Assembly (NCBI RefSeq): GCF_018390555.1
Contig: NZ_JAHBGB010000041.1
Span: 62,001 to 126,000, forward strand
DNA: 64,000 bases
Direction of reading: 5' to 3'
DNA from: Ancylobacter oerskovii
GTDB lineage: Bacteria > Pseudomonadota > Alphaproteobacteria > Rhizobiales > Xanthobacteraceae
Under the pieces are notes generated by a model. That model was not told where the DNA came from and did not search any database. It saw nothing but the letters and a program-made list of their open reading frames with translations. The position numbers were made by a program, and so were the translations under genes. This document shows, in pieces, positions 35,288-46,447 of the stretch; positions within the stretch are counted from its first letter, which is position 1; every line of letters begins with the position of its first letter.

Positions 35288-36295
35288 TCAGATCAGCTTG
35301 CCGAGGGCGACCGCCGTGTCGGACATGCGGTTCGAGAAGCCCCACTCATTGTCGTACCAGGACAGCACCCGGACGAAATTGCCTTCCAGCACCTTGGTCT
35401 GGTCGAGGTGGAAGATCGAGGAGTGCGGGTCGTGGTTGAAGTCGGAGGAGACGTTGGGCTGGTCGGTGTAGCCGAGGATGCCCTTGAGCGGGCCGTCGGC
35501 GGCCGCCTTGATCGCCGCGTTGATCTCGTCCTTCGTCACCTTCTTCTTGGCGACGAACTTGAAGTCCACCACGGAGACGTTCGGGGTCGGCACGCGGATC
35601 GAGGTGCCGTCCAGCTTGCCGGCGAGGTCGGGCAGCACCAGGCCCACCGCCTTGGCGGCGCCGGTGGTGGTCGGGATCATCGACAGCGCCGCGGCGCGGG
35701 CGCGGTAGAGATCCTTGTGCATGGTGTCGAGCGTCGGCTGGTCGCCGGTATAGGAATGAATGGTGGTCATGAAGCCGTGGTCGATGCCCACGGCGTCGTT
35801 GAGCACCTTGGCGACCGGCGCCAGGCAGTTGGTGGTGCACGACGCGTTGGAGACGACCAGATGATCCTTGGTCAGCTTGTCGTGGTTCACGCCGTAGACC
35901 ACGGTGAGGTCGGCGCCCTCGGCGGGGGCCGAGACCACCACGCGCTTGGCGCCGGCGGTCAGATGGGCGGCGGCCTTGTCGCGGGCGGTGAAGATGCCCG
36001 TGCATTCCAGCGCCACGTCGACGCCGAGCGCGGCATGCGGCAGCTCGGCCGGGTTGCGCACGGCGGTGACCTTGATCGGGCCGCGGCCGACGTCGATGGT
36101 GTCGCCGTCGACCGTCACCGTGCCGGGGAAGCGGCCATGCACGCTGTCGAAGCGCATCAGGTGGGCATTGGTCTCGACCGGGCCGAGATCGTTGATGGCG
36201 ACCACCTCGATATCGGTGCGGCCCGATTCGATGATGGCGCGCAGCACGTTGCGGCCGATGCGTCCGAAGCCGTTGATGGCAACCTTGAGCGTCAT
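35288..36295 (-). CDS. gap: Glyceraldehyde-3-phosphate dehydrogenase, type I
   Basis: A 335-residue NAD-type GAPDH. The N-terminus [20 protein letters not shown] is the nucleotide-binding motif, and the catalytic Cys153 lies in [12 protein letters not shown]. Length is standard. The start at 36295 was chosen because the conserved family N-terminus begins there; the ORF continues 11 codons upstream without support. It lies between tkt and pgk, and a striking inverted repeat lies about 130 bases upstream. Confidence 0.97.
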   Translation of the reverse strand: MTLKVAINGFGRIGRNVLRAIIESGRTDIEVVAINDLGPVETNAHLMRFDSVHGRFPGTVTVDGDTIDVGRGPIKVTAVRNPAELPHAALGVDVALECTGIFTARDKAAAHLTAGAKRVVVSAPAEGADLTVVYGVNHDKLTKDHLVVSNASCTTNCLAPVAKVLNDAVGIDHGFMTTIHSYTGDQPTLDTMHKDLYRARAAALSMIPTTTGAAKAVGLVLPDLAGKLDGTSIRVPTPNVSVVDFKFVAKKKVTKDEINAAIKAAADGPLKGILGYTDQPNVSSDFNHDPHSSIFHLDQTKVLEGNFVRVLSWYDNEWGFSNRMSDTAVALGKLI

Positions 36296-36421
36296 GCGTC
36301 TACCCCCGAGTAATTGCTTCCTATTCAAACGAGCAGAAGGCTCATAGCGCGCCCAACCTTACGACACCAGACGCCTCCGCCGTCGTTATGGCTTGGGCGC
36401 AGGGCTCGCGACCGCCGCATG

Positions 36422-36455
36422 CGTCAAAGTCATGACTTCACTCATGACTTTGACG
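36422..36455. promoter_or_regulatory. Perfect 14-bp inverted repeat between tkt and gap
   Basis: CGTCAAAGTCATGA (36422-36435), a six-base spacer and TCATGACTTTGACG (36442-36455). Each arm includes an internal TCATGA core, so the element has nested symmetry. It is AT-richer than its surroundings and is not followed by a T-run on either strand, which favours an operator upstream of gap over a terminator of tkt. Confidence 0.65.
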
Positions 36456-36493
36456 TGCGGCTAATCGTCGATCCGCGTGCTTCGGCCTGCGTT

Positions 36494-38491
36494 TCAGCCC
36501 TTCTTGAGCCGGGCCTTGGCGGTGGCGGCGACGTTCTCGGCGGTGATGCCGAAATGGGCGAACACCTTGGGGGCCGGGCCGGAGGCGCCGAAGCCGCTCA
36601 TGCCGACGAAGGCGGCGTCGGAGCCGACGATGGCGTCCCAGCCCTGGCGGATCGCCGCCTCGACCGCGACCTTCACCGGCGCGGTGCCGATCACCTGCTT
36701 GCGGGTCTCTTCCGGCTGGTTGAGGAACAGTTCGAAGCTCGGCACCGAGACCACGCGGGTCGGGATGCCCTCGGCCTCGAGGATCTCGCGGGCGCTCGCG
36801 CAGAGCGAGACTTCCGAGCCGGAGGCGAACAGCGACACCTGCGCGTCGTCCGAGGCGGGGACGATCTCATAGGCGCCGCGCGAGGTCAGGCAGCGCTCGG
36901 TGCCGGCGTCGGTGCGCATCAGCGGCAGGTTCTGCCGGGTCAGCGCCAGCACGGCCGGGCCGTCCTTGTGCTCGAGGGCGAGCTTCCAGGCTTCCGCCGT
37001 CTCCACCGTGTCGCAGGGGCGGAACACGGTGAGGTTGGGGATGGCGCGCAGCGCGGCCAGCTGCTCCACCGGCTGGTGGGTGGGGCCGTCCTCGCCGACG
37101 CCGATCGAATCGTGGGTGAACACGTAGACTACGCGGATGCCCATCAGCGCCGCGAGGCGGATCGAGGGGCGGCAATAATCGGCGAACACCAGGAAGGTGC
37201 CGGCATAGGGAATGAAGCCGCCATGCAGGGCGATGCCGTTCAGCGCCGCCGCCATGCCATGCTCGCGGATGCCCCAGTTGACGTAGCGGCCGTCATATTT
37301 CGGCGGCTCGACATAGACCGAGGTGGCCTTGGTCTTGGTGTTGTTGGAATGGGTGAGGTCGGCCGAGCCGCCCACCATCTCCGGCAGCGCCGCGGTGAGC
37401 GCCTCCAGCACGATCTCGGAGGATTTGCGGGTGGCGACCGGGGTCTTGTCGGCCTGGGCCTTGGCGATGATGCCGGCGGCCACCTCGGCGAACTTGGCGG
37501 GCAGCTCGCCGCGCACCCGGCGCTCGAACTCGCCGCGCGTGTCGTGGTCGGTGCCCTTCAGCCGCTCGCCCCACGCCTTGTGGGCCTGGCGCGAGCGCAG
37601 CCCGGCGAGGCGCCAGGCGTCGAGCACGTCGGTGGGGATCACGAAGGGCTCCGCCTCCCAGCCGAGGGCGGCGCGGGTGGCGGCGATCTCCTCGGCGCCC
37701 AGCGGCGCGCCGTGCACGCCGTTCGAGCCGGCCTTGTTCGGGGCGCCGAAGCCGATGGTGGTGCGGCAGGCGATCAGCGAGGGCTTGTCGGAGGTCCTGG
37801 CGCGCTCGAGGGCGGCGAGGATGGCCTCGGGGTCGTGGCCGTCGATGCGGGTGGCGTTCCAGCCGGAGGCCTCGAAGCGGGCGAGCTGGTCGGTGGCCAC
37901 CGAGAGCGAGGTCGGCCCGTCGATGGTGATGTGGTTGTCGTCCCACAGCACGATCAGCTTGTTCAGCTTCTGGCGGCCGGCGATCTCGATCGCCTCCTCC
38001 GAGATGCCTTCCATCAGGCAGCCGTCGCCGGCGATGACATAGGTGTGGTGGTCGACGAGGTCGCTGCCGAACTGGGCAGCCAGCATGCGCTCGGCGAGCG
38101 CGAAGCCCACGGCGTTGGCGATGCCCTGGCCGAGCGGGCCGGTGGTGGTCTCCACGCCGACCGTGTGGCCGTATTCCGGGTGGCCGGGGGTCTTGGAGCC
38201 GAGCTGGCGGAAATTCTTGATGTCCTCGATGCTCATGCCCTCATAGCCGGTGAGGTAGAGCAGCGAATAGATGAGCATCGAGCCGTGGCCGGCCGAGAGG
38301 ATGAAGCGGTCGCGGTCCGGCCAGTGCGGGTCGGTCGGATCGTATTTCAGCACCTTGCCGAACAGCACCGTGGCGACGTCCGCCATGCCCATCGGCATGC
38401 CGGGGTGACCGGATTTGGCGGCCTCGACGGCGTCCATCGAGAGGAACCGGATGGCGTTGGCCATGCGATCGTGCTTTTCACGGGTCGACAT
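36494..38491 (-). CDS. tkt: Transketolase
   Basis: A 665-residue thiamine diphosphate-dependent transketolase of the pentose phosphate and Calvin cycles. The N-terminal half has [26 protein letters not shown] and the ThDP motif [13 protein letters not shown] followed by [10 protein letters not shown]; the C-terminal half has [22 protein letters not shown] with the catalytic region. The start at 38491 matches the family N-terminus; the long open frame upstream is out of keeping with the family. It is first of the minus-strand sugar-phosphate gene set. Confidence 0.96.
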   Translation of the reverse strand: MSTREKHDRMANAIRFLSMDAVEAAKSGHPGMPMGMADVATVLFGKVLKYDPTDPHWPDRDRFILSAGHGSMLIYSLLYLTGYEGMSIEDIKNFRQLGSKTPGHPEYGHTVGVETTTGPLGQGIANAVGFALAERMLAAQFGSDLVDHHTYVIAGDGCLMEGISEEAIEIAGRQKLNKLIVLWDDNHITIDGPTSLSVATDQLARFEASGWNATRIDGHDPEAILAALERARTSDKPSLIACRTTIGFGAPNKAGSNGVHGAPLGAEEIAATRAALGWEAEPFVIPTDVLDAWRLAGLRSRQAHKAWGERLKGTDHDTRGEFERRVRGELPAKFAEVAAGIIAKAQADKTPVATRKSSEIVLEALTAALPEMVGGSADLTHSNNTKTKATSVYVEPPKYDGRYVNWGIREHGMAAALNGIALHGGFIPYAGTFLVFADYCRPSIRLAALMGIRVVYVFTHDSIGVGEDGPTHQPVEQLAALRAIPNLTVFRPCDTVETAEAWKLALEHKDGPAVLALTRQNLPLMRTDAGTERCLTSRGAYEIVPASDDAQVSLFASGSEVSLCASAREILEAEGIPTRVVSVPSFELFLNQPEETRKQVIGTAPVKVAVEAAIRQGWDAIVGSDAAFVGMSGFGASGPAPKVFAHFGITAENVAATAKARLKKG

Positions 38492-38776
38492 GAGGTCTGG
38501 TGACTCCAGGGGTGCGTGTTTGGCGCGTGTGCGTTCGGGTGCGAGGCGGCGTCGGGGCATGCCGCGTCGTGGCGGCGATCGGCGTTCCGCGTGCGGTCGC
38601 CCCGGCCTGGCCGGGGCCTGCCGCACTGCGGCATGGACGGCGCGAGTGATAGCATCACGGTCCATCCTGTCAAAGGGCGGGCCGGTTGGGAACCGCTTCC
38701 GCCGGTTGACGCCCGGCGCGGGGCGGGACCAATCTAGTCGAATCACGCCTTTGGCGCATTCGTGGAGCGAGCCAGC

Positions 38777-39070
38777 ATGACCGATCCGGCCCCGGTGGAC
38801 GCCGCCGCGCGGCGCTTCAACGCCGCCATGGAGGCGCTGGAGGCGGCGGTGGAGCGGCGGCTCGAGGTCGAGCGCCAGGAAGCGGCGCTGGCCGAGCAGA
38901 TCCATGTGCTGGGCGCCGACCGCTCGCGCCTCGCCGCCCAGCTCGACGGGGCGCAGGCGCGGGCCGAGCGGCTGATGGGGGCGAGCGACGAGGTCGCCCG
39001 CCGGCTCGGCGGCGCCATGGAAACCATCCGCGCGGTGCTCGCCGCGCAAGACCGCATCCACGAGCGCTGA
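38777..39070 (+). CDS. DUF4164 coiled-coil protein
   Basis: A 97-residue, Ala/Glu/Arg-rich, fully helical protein with heptad-like repeats ([20 protein letters not shown] and onward), typical of DUF4164. It lies 11 bases upstream of zapA on the same strand, a common Rhizobiales arrangement, which suggests a link to cell division; that role is inference. The start at 38777 has GGAG at a nine-base spacing. It is divergently transcribed from tkt. Confidence 0.85.
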   Translation: MTDPAPVDAAARRFNAAMEALEAAVERRLEVERQEAALAEQIHVLGADRSRLAAQLDGAQARAERLMGASDEVARRLGGAMETIRAVLAAQDRIHER

Positions 39071-39081
39071 GGGGCGGCGTC

Positions 39082-39465
39082 ATGGCTCATGTCACCGTCA
39101 CCATTGCCGGACGCGCCTATCGCATGGCCTGCGACGACGGCCAGGAGGAGCATCTCTCGCGCCTCGGCCAAGAGGTCGATGCCCGCATCGACGATCTGCG
39201 CAAGGCGTTCGGCGAGATCGGCGACCAGCGGCTCAGCGTCATGGCGGCGATCACCCTGGCCGACGAGCTCAGCGAACTGCGCCGCCGCCACCGGGCGGTC
39301 GAGCAGGAGCTGGCGTCGGAGCGGGCGCGGCTCGCGGTCGCCACCCAGCGCTCGGAGCTCGCCGAACGCACCGTGTCGGACGCCTTCACCAAGGCCGCCG
39401 AACGCATGGAGCGCCTCGCCCGCGAGCTCGGCACCAGCCCGTCCTCGGATATCGGCATGGGCTGA
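39082..39465 (+). CDS. zapA: Cell division protein ZapA
   Basis: A 127-residue ZapA, which bundles FtsZ filaments at the division site. The N-terminal domain (VTVTIAGRAYRMACDDGQEEHLSRLGQEV) and the following long coiled-coil helix are the family features. Length is slightly greater than E. coli ZapA because of an extended helical C-terminus. It is the second gene of a pair with DUF4164. The 6S RNA gene that commonly follows zapA is not directly downstream; it is about 9 kb away. Confidence 0.92.
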   Translation: MAHVTVTIAGRAYRMACDDGQEEHLSRLGQEVDARIDDLRKAFGEIGDQRLSVMAAITLADELSELRRRHRAVEQELASERARLAVATQRSELAERTVSDAFTKAAERMERLARELGTSPSSDIGMG

Positions 39466-39630
39466 AGCGCCGGCCGGCGGGAAGGGCGCCGGCGGCCCTG
39501 CGGGGCGGCGCGCACTTGACGTACCCGCCCGCGACGGGCAGAGGAACGGGACACTCGCATCAGTCCCGCCAGTCGCTGTCGGGCGCCGGCGCCTGTCGCC
39601 GCCGCGCCCGTCCCCAGCCGGAACCGCCCG

Positions 39631-40419
39631 ATGATCCGCTCTCCCCTGATGACCGTCATGGTCGCCGCCGTGCGCAAGGCCGGCCGCTCCCTCGTCCGCG
39701 ACTTCGGCGAGGTCGAGAACCTGCAGGTCTCGCTGAAGGGCCCGGCCAACTTCGTCTCCAACGCCGACCGCAAGGCCGAGCGCATCCTGCACGAGGAGCT
39801 CTCCAAGGCGCGCCCGGCCTTCGGCTTCACCATGGAGGAGGGCGGCGAGCGCGAGGGCACCGACACGTCGCATCGCTGGATCATCGATCCGCTCGACGGC
39901 ACCACCAATTTCCTGCACGGCATCCCGCTGTTCTGCGTCTCGGTGGCGCTGGCGCGCGACGGCGTGCCGGTGGCCGGCGTCATCTTCAATCCGGTCACCG
40001 ACGAATTGTTCATCGCCGAGAAGGGCGCCGGCGCCTTCATGAACGACCGGCGCATCCGCGTCGCCGCCCGCCGGGCGCTGGCCGACAGCGTCATCTGCTG
40101 CGGCGTGCCGCATATGGGGCGCGGCGACCTCGCCGGCTTCGGGCGCGAATATGCCGCGCTCGCCCCGCGCGTCGCCGGCCTGCGCCGCACCGGCACCGCG
40201 GCGCTGGACCTCGCCTGGGTGGCGGCCGGCCGCTTCGACGGCTTCTGGGAGCGCAACCTGTCGGCCTGGGACATGGCGGCCGGCATCATCCTGGTGCGCG
40301 AGGCCGGCGGCTACGTCTCCGATCTCGAGGATGGCGACAAGATGCTGGCCAAGGGCGACATCGTCGCCGGCAATGAGAGCATCCGCCGCGATCTTCTCGC
40401 CGTGCTGCGCAAGGCCTGA
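39631..40419 (+). CDS. suhB: Inositol-1-monophosphatase family protein
   Basis: A 262-residue Mg-dependent phosphatase. The metal-binding motifs are EEGGEREGTDTSHRWIIDPLDGTTNFLHG (about 69-97) and WDMAAGIILVREAGG (about 214-228), as in SuhB and archaeal/bacterial IMPases. Substrates may include inositol phosphate or related sugar phosphates, and SuhB-type proteins can also act in rRNA transcription. Its start is at the ATG whose N-terminus fits the family. It lies alone between zapA and the MotA-like gene. Confidence 0.92.
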   Translation: MIRSPLMTVMVAAVRKAGRSLVRDFGEVENLQVSLKGPANFVSNADRKAERILHEELSKARPAFGFTMEEGGEREGTDTSHRWIIDPLDGTTNFLHGIPLFCVSVALARDGVPVAGVIFNPVTDELFIAEKGAGAFMNDRRIRVAARRALADSVICCGVPHMGRGDLAGFGREYAALAPRVAGLRRTGTAALDLAWVAAGRFDGFWERNLSAWDMAAGIILVREAGGYVSDLEDGDKMLAKGDIVAGNESIRRDLLAVLRKA

Positions 40420-40552
40420 CAAATCCGCGCATTATCCCGCGAATTCCGTAGCAGCGCGTTCCATTTCGGGCGCGCTGTGGCATAGTCCGGGCCGTGATTT
40501 CGGCGGCCGCCTTCCCTTGCGTGCCGCCGCGCGCAGGAGACGGCTACCGCCC

Positions 40553-41635
40553 ATGGACGCGAACGACCCCTACCTCAAGCTGTCTTCGCCCCGCATCTTC
40601 CTGGTGCGGATGTTCGTGTTCCTGCTTCTGTGCGCGGCGCTGGCCGCGGTGCTGCACGAGCACATCTGGCGGGCCTTCCTCTACAATCCCGGGCTGAACG
40701 GCGTCATCTTCGGCGTGCTGGCCATCGGCATCCTCTTCGCCTTCCGCCAGGTGGTCCGGCTGCTGCCGGAGGTCGCGTGGGTGAACGCGTTCCGCCTGAT
40801 CGAGCCCGGCATCGAGGTGCGCCGCAGCCCGGTGCTGCTGGCGCCGATGGCGGCGCTGCTCGGCGATCGCGTCGGGCGCATGGCGATCTCGCAGATGACC
40901 ATGCGCAGCATCATGGAATCGATCGGCACCCGCCTCGACGAGGGCCGCGACCTCCTGCGCTACCTCACCGGGCTCCTGGTCTTCCTCGGCCTGCTCGGCA
41001 CCTTCTGGGGCCTGATCGAGACGGTGAGCTCGATCGGCGGGGTGATCGCCTCGCTGGATGTCGGGCCGAATTCCGGCTCGGTGTTCGACGCGATGAAGAC
41101 CGGCCTCGCCGCGCCGCTCTCCGGCATGGGCATCTCCTTCTCGTCCTCGCTGTTCGGCCTCGCCGGCTCGCTGGTGCTCGGCTTCCTCGACCTGCAGGCC
41201 GGGCAGGCGCAGAACCGCTTCTACACCGATCTCGAGGACTGGCTCGCCACCACGGTTGATGATCTCGACCTCGACAAGGTGAAGCCGGTGCCGGTTCCCG
41301 CGCCGCTCCCCGCGTCCCCGGCGCCGGCCACGCCGCTCGGCCCGGTGCCGCTGCCGCCGCCGTCGGCCTTCCTGTCGCAGGGCCTTTCCCAACTCGACCT
41401 CAACCAGCTCACCGAGGCGGTCGCCAAGCTGGACCGCACCATGACCGAGGCCGGCTCGCAGCGCGTCACCACCGCCATGGCGCATCTCGCCGAAAGCCTG
41501 CAGGGGCTGGTGCAGCACATGCGCTCGGAGCAGCAGATGGTGCGTGACTGGGTCGAGGCGCAGGCGGAGCAGCAGAAGGACATCAAGAAGCTTCTGGAAC
41601 GCCTCGCCCGCGAGAGCGATCGCGAGCGGGCCTGA
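40553..41635 (+). CDS. MotA/TolQ/ExbB-like proton-channel membrane protein
   Basis: A 360-residue inner-membrane protein. Two membrane segments lie near residues 16-34 and 44-62, and a second pair near 139-162 (LTGLLVFLGLLGTFWGLIET) and 185-215 (GMGISFSSSLFGLAGSLVLG) carries the glycine/serine-rich MotA_ExbB signature. A soluble C-terminus of about 130 residues (Pro-rich linker then helices) follows. It is paired with a MotB-like protein 10 bases downstream. This is neither flagellar MotA nor TolQ, since a true tolQ is at 59.4 kb. An AGGAG lies 13 bases before the ATG. Confidence 0.85.
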   Translation: MDANDPYLKLSSPRIFLVRMFVFLLLCAALAAVLHEHIWRAFLYNPGLNGVIFGVLAIGILFAFRQVVRLLPEVAWVNAFRLIEPGIEVRRSPVLLAPMAALLGDRVGRMAISQMTMRSIMESIGTRLDEGRDLLRYLTGLLVFLGLLGTFWGLIETVSSIGGVIASLDVGPNSGSVFDAMKTGLAAPLSGMGISFSSSLFGLAGSLVLGFLDLQAGQAQNRFYTDLEDWLATTVDDLDLDKVKPVPVPAPLPASPAPATPLGPVPLPPPSAFLSQGLSQLDLNQLTEAVAKLDRTMTEAGSQRVTTAMAHLAESLQGLVQHMRSEQQMVRDWVEAQAEQQKDIKKLLERLARESDRERA

Positions 41636-41645
41636 GGAGGCTCAC

Positions 41646-42683
41646 ATGGCGCTGGGACGCTCCCGCGGTCGCGATCGGACCATCGATTACTGGCCCGGCT
41701 TCGTCGACGCCCTGTCGACGCTGCTGCTGGTCTTCATCTTCCTTTTGTCGGTCTTCGTGCTGGCGCAGTTCTTCCTCACCCAGGAGATCTCCGGCCGCGA
41801 CGACGCGCTGGCGCGGCTGCAGGCGCAGATCCGCGCGCTCACCGACCAGCTCTCGCTGGAGCGCGCCGGCCAGGACGAGGCCTCCTCGCAGATCGGCAGC
41901 CTGCGCGCCAGCCTCGCGGCGCTGGAGAAGGAGCGTTCCGATCTGCTCGATGCCGTCGAGGCAGGGGCCTCGGCGCCGGCGGAGCTGTCCGCCGCCCAGG
42001 GCCAGAACGCCGAATTGAACCGCCAGCTGGCGCGCGAGAAGGACGCCACCGCCGACGCCGCCCAGCAGATCGCCCTGCTCAACCAGCAGATCGCGGCGCT
42101 GCGCAAGCAGGTGGCGGCGCTCGACGAGGCGCTGAACATCGCCGAGAAGAAGGACAGCGAGAGCCAGGCCCGCCTCACCGATCTCGGCCGCCGGCTCAAT
42201 CTCGCGCTGGCGCAGCGGGTGCAGGAGCTGACCCGCTACCGCTCGGAATTCTTCGGCCGGCTCAACGCCATCCTCGGCAACCGGCCGGGCATCCGGGTGG
42301 TCGGCGACCGCTTCGTGTTCCAGTCGGAGATCTTCTTCGACCGCGCCTCCGCCTCGCTGCGCCCGGAATCGCTGCCGGCGCTGGACCAGATCGCCGCGGC
42401 GCTGATCCAGCTGGAGAAGGAGATCCCCTCCGATCTCGCCTGGGTGCTGCGCGTCGACGGTCACACCGACGACCGGCCGATCCAGACGCCGCAATTTCCT
42501 TCCAACTGGGAATTGTCGGCGGCGCGCGCCATCGCGGTGGTGCAGTATCTGGCCGGCAAGGGAGTGTCGCCGGCGCATCTGGTGGCCGCCGGCTTCGGCG
42601 AGTACCAGCCGCTGGACGGCACCGACAGCGACGAGGCGCGCAACCGCAACCGCCGCATCGAGCTCAAGCTGACGGAGCGCTGA
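41646..42683 (+). CDS. MotB/OmpA-like peptidoglycan-binding channel partner
   Basis: A 345-residue protein with one membrane helix (about 18-43) containing a conserved acidic residue at its start (Asp21 in FVDALSTLLLVFIF), the position of the proton-binding aspartate of MotB. A coiled coil of about 150 residues follows, then a C-terminal OmpA domain (about 225-340) with FFDRASASLRPESLPALDQI and VLRVDGHTDDRP and NRNRRIELKL. It should form a peptidoglycan-anchored stator with the preceding gene. A GAGGAGG ribosome-binding site lies close upstream. Unlike flagellar MotB it has a long coiled-coil stalk. Confidence 0.87.
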   Translation: MALGRSRGRDRTIDYWPGFVDALSTLLLVFIFLLSVFVLAQFFLTQEISGRDDALARLQAQIRALTDQLSLERAGQDEASSQIGSLRASLAALEKERSDLLDAVEAGASAPAELSAAQGQNAELNRQLAREKDATADAAQQIALLNQQIAALRKQVAALDEALNIAEKKDSESQARLTDLGRRLNLALAQRVQELTRYRSEFFGRLNAILGNRPGIRVVGDRFVFQSEIFFDRASASLRPESLPALDQIAAALIQLEKEIPSDLAWVLRVDGHTDDRPIQTPQFPSNWELSAARAIAVVQYLAGKGVSPAHLVAAGFGEYQPLDGTDSDEARNRNRRIELKLTER

Positions 42684-42684
42684 G

Positions 42685-43185
42685 ATGGGCCAGGGGGCGG
42701 GGATCGGGACGCCCACCCCCGGCGCGCCGGCGCTGCGTGCCTTCGGCTGGGAGCAGATGCCGGCGCTCGCCGACCTCTGGGTCGAGAGCTGGCAGGAAGC
42801 GATGCCGGAGATCGACTTCGAGGCGCGGCGCGGCTGGCTGTGCCAGCGCGTCGGCCGGCTGGTGGAGGCCGGCGCGCGGGTGGAAACCGCGGTGGACGGG
42901 CAGGGGCGGGCGCTGGGCTTCGTCACGGTGGAGCCGGCCACCGGCTATGTCGACCAGCTGGTGGTGCATCCCGACCATTGGGGGCGCGGCATTGCGCGGG
43001 CGCTGATCGAGGCGGCCGCCGCGATCTCGCCCGCCGGCCTGACGCTGGACGTCAACGAGGAGAACGAGCGGGCGGTCCGCTTCTACGCGACGCTGGGCTT
43101 CGTGACGATCGCGCGCGGCACCAACCCGACGTCCGGCCGCCCGACGCTGCGGATGGAGCGGCGCGCCACCTCTCCCGGCGGCTGA
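42685..43185 (+). CDS. GNAT acetyltransferase
   Basis: A 166-residue GNAT-fold protein with motif [21 protein letters not shown] (about 92-111) and a downstream [13 protein letters not shown] region. The substrate is unknown. Its ATG is one base past the stop of the MotB-like gene, indicating co-transcription with the channel pair; whether the enzyme modifies that complex is not known. It converges on the ABC transporter gene with a four-base gap. Confidence 0.82.
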   Translation: MGQGAGIGTPTPGAPALRAFGWEQMPALADLWVESWQEAMPEIDFEARRGWLCQRVGRLVEAGARVETAVDGQGRALGFVTVEPATGYVDQLVVHPDHWGRGIARALIEAAAAISPAGLTLDVNEENERAVRFYATLGFVTIARGTNPTSGRPTLRMERRATSPGG

Positions 43186-43189
43186 CGGC

Positions 43190-45016
<1,827 letters not shown>

Positions 45017-45124
45017 GCTCAGGTCTCGGTTATAGACCCGCACGGATTTCCGGCAGGATCGTTTTTGAAGATCGCCGCGTGGCTCCCTCAAGGGGCCGGC
45101 CCCGCGGCGGCGAGGATGCAACCC

Positions 45125-45349
45125 ATGAAGAGCGACATCCATCCCGACTACCACTTCGTCAAGGTGGTGATGACGGACGGCACCGAGTACACGACCCGTA
45201 CGACCTGGGGCAAGGAGGGGGACACCCTCCAGCTCGACATCGACCCCAAGGTCCACCCCGCCTGGACCGGCGGCTCGCAGCAGCTGCTCGATCGCGGCGG
45301 CCGCGTGTCGAAGTTCCAGAAGAAGTTCGCCGGTTTCCTCAAGCCCTGA
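45125..45349 (+). CDS. rpmE: 50S ribosomal protein L31 (bL31)
   Basis: A 74-residue L31 beginning [20 protein letters not shown], with TYTTRSTW-type motif ([20 protein letters not shown]) and HPAWTGG conserved. It lacks cysteines, so it is the zinc-free form usual in alphaproteobacteria. It is monocistronic with a strong terminator 45 bases after the stop, and it is divergent from the ABC exporter. Confidence 0.96.
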   Translation: MKSDIHPDYHFVKVVMTDGTEYTTRTTWGKEGDTLQLDIDPKVHPAWTGGSQQLLDRGGRVSKFQKKFAGFLKP

Positions 45350-45393
45350 TCGGCCCGGAAACCGTCGCGCCTCGCGACGACGAATACCCGAAA

Positions 45394-45424
45394 CCCCCGT
45401 GCCGCGCACGGGGGTTTTGTTTTG
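45394..45424 (+). terminator. Intrinsic terminator of rpmE
   Basis: CCCCCGT (45394-45400), a seven-base loop and ACGGGGG (45408-45414) followed by TTTTGTTTTG, directly after rpmE. Confidence 0.9.
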
Positions 45425-45507
45425 CGGTCATGGCTTTAGACAATTGGCTGCGGTTCGGCGGGCCGCGGCGAGGCCGGGCGGGGACCGAGCCGTGAGAGGC
45501 GCGCGCC

Positions 45508-46119
45508 TCAGGAGCGTTCGAAGGCGGAACGCAGCCGGCCGATCTGGCCGGCCACGGCATTGGCCGGGCCCTCGCCGGGCGCGCGGGCCCGCAGGGCCGC
45601 GTCGAGCTGCCGCACCCGCCGCTCGAGGTCGTGGCTCTCCGCGATGAGCGTCGCCAGCGGCGGCGGCAGCCGCGGGTCCGGCGCCGCCGTCGCGTCCGTC
45701 CCGAGATCGACCTTGCCGGCCTCGCGGCGCGCGGTCTCGGCGCTCATGTCGCCGTCGCCCACCGCCTTCTGCAGCAGCAGCCAGGAGGTGAGGTTCATCA
45801 GCCGCGTCGACAGCCGCCGGCTTTCCTCGGCATAGGTGGCCTGGGCGCGGCGCTCCAGCGCGGCGCAGGCGGCGCGGCCGGGGCCGTCGAGATAATCGGC
45901 GGTGGCCTCGATCAGCGCGATGCCCTCGGCGAACAGCGCCGCGAAGGCGGGGGAGGCGACCCGCCGCTCGGCGAGGTTCACCAGTCGCGGGTCGGCGGCG
46001 GGCAGGGGGAAGCCGGCGCGGGCCTCGGGAGAGGGCGCGTCGGCCGGCATGCCGCCGTCCGCCGGTCCTTCGCCGCCCCGTCCGCCGAAACCCGGCCTGC
46101 CCGGCGTCCGCTTCGCCAT
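45508..46119 (-). CDS. DUF1465 family protein
   Basis: A 203-residue protein matching DUF1465, a conserved alphaproteobacterial family. The N-terminal 45 residues are disordered (Gly/Pro-rich); the rest is helical, with FAALFAEGIALIEATADYLD and RLMNLTSWLLLQKAVGDGDM. No enzyme motifs or membrane segments are visible. The start is the ATG at 46119, which has GGAG at an eight-base spacing, rather than a GTG nine bases upstream that lacks one. Function unknown. Confidence 0.85.
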   Translation of the reverse strand: MAKRTPGRPGFGGRGGEGPADGGMPADAPSPEARAGFPLPAADPRLVNLAERRVASPAFAALFAEGIALIEATADYLDGPGRAACAALERRAQATYAEESRRLSTRLMNLTSWLLLQKAVGDGDMSAETARREAGKVDLGTDATAAPDPRLPPPLATLIAESHDLERRVRQLDAALRARAPGEGPANAVAGQIGRLRSAFERS

Positions 46120-46278
46120 GTCCGTCACTCCACGCCGGCGCGGCCGTTCCGCCGCGCCCGATTCGCCCGCCCTGCCCGTGATCCCGGGTGATGATGTCGC
46201 GCGTGCCGGGCCGGCTGTCCAGTCGCGTGCGGCGGACGGCGGCGATGTCCCCGCAACCCACCATGGGGATGCAGGTCC

Positions 46279-46304
46279 AAAAAAGAGCCGCCCGCGGGCG
46301 GCTC
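46279..46304 (-). terminator. Strong intrinsic terminator downstream of DUF1192
   Basis: On the minus strand GAGCCGCCC (46296-46304 read in reverse) pairs perfectly with GGGCGGCTC, forming a 20-base palindrome followed by TTTTTT. It ends either the DUF1192 message, 144 bases beyond its stop codon, or a separate small RNA. Confidence 0.9.
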
Positions 46305-46447
46305 GATAGGTGAAGACAGGGAGGCGTCAAACAGAGTGACAGGTGCCACTCGCGTCCAGGAGCTGGACTGTCCCCGATAATGCTTCGGAAAGCTTAACGC
46401 GGCGTTAACCGATGGCCGGCGGCCGGCGGGGCACCGGCCGGGCCTCC

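Noticed and set aside
36422..36455. Intrinsic terminator of tkt
   Set aside because: The stem is not GC-rich and no T-run follows on the minus strand, so operator is preferred.
32588..38491. A Calvin-cycle (cbb) operon
   Set aside because: tkt, gap, pgk and aldolase are present but no RuBisCO, phosphoribulokinase or CbbR gene is in the window, so a general central-carbon cluster is the safer call.
39466..39630. 6S RNA gene directly after zapA
   Set aside because: The 6S core is not present here; it is at 48577-48731.
40553..42683. A complete Zorya phage-defence system
   Set aside because: Only ZorA/ZorB-like genes are present; no ZorC, ZorD or ZorE-like gene is nearby, so the pair is reported as an orphan stator.
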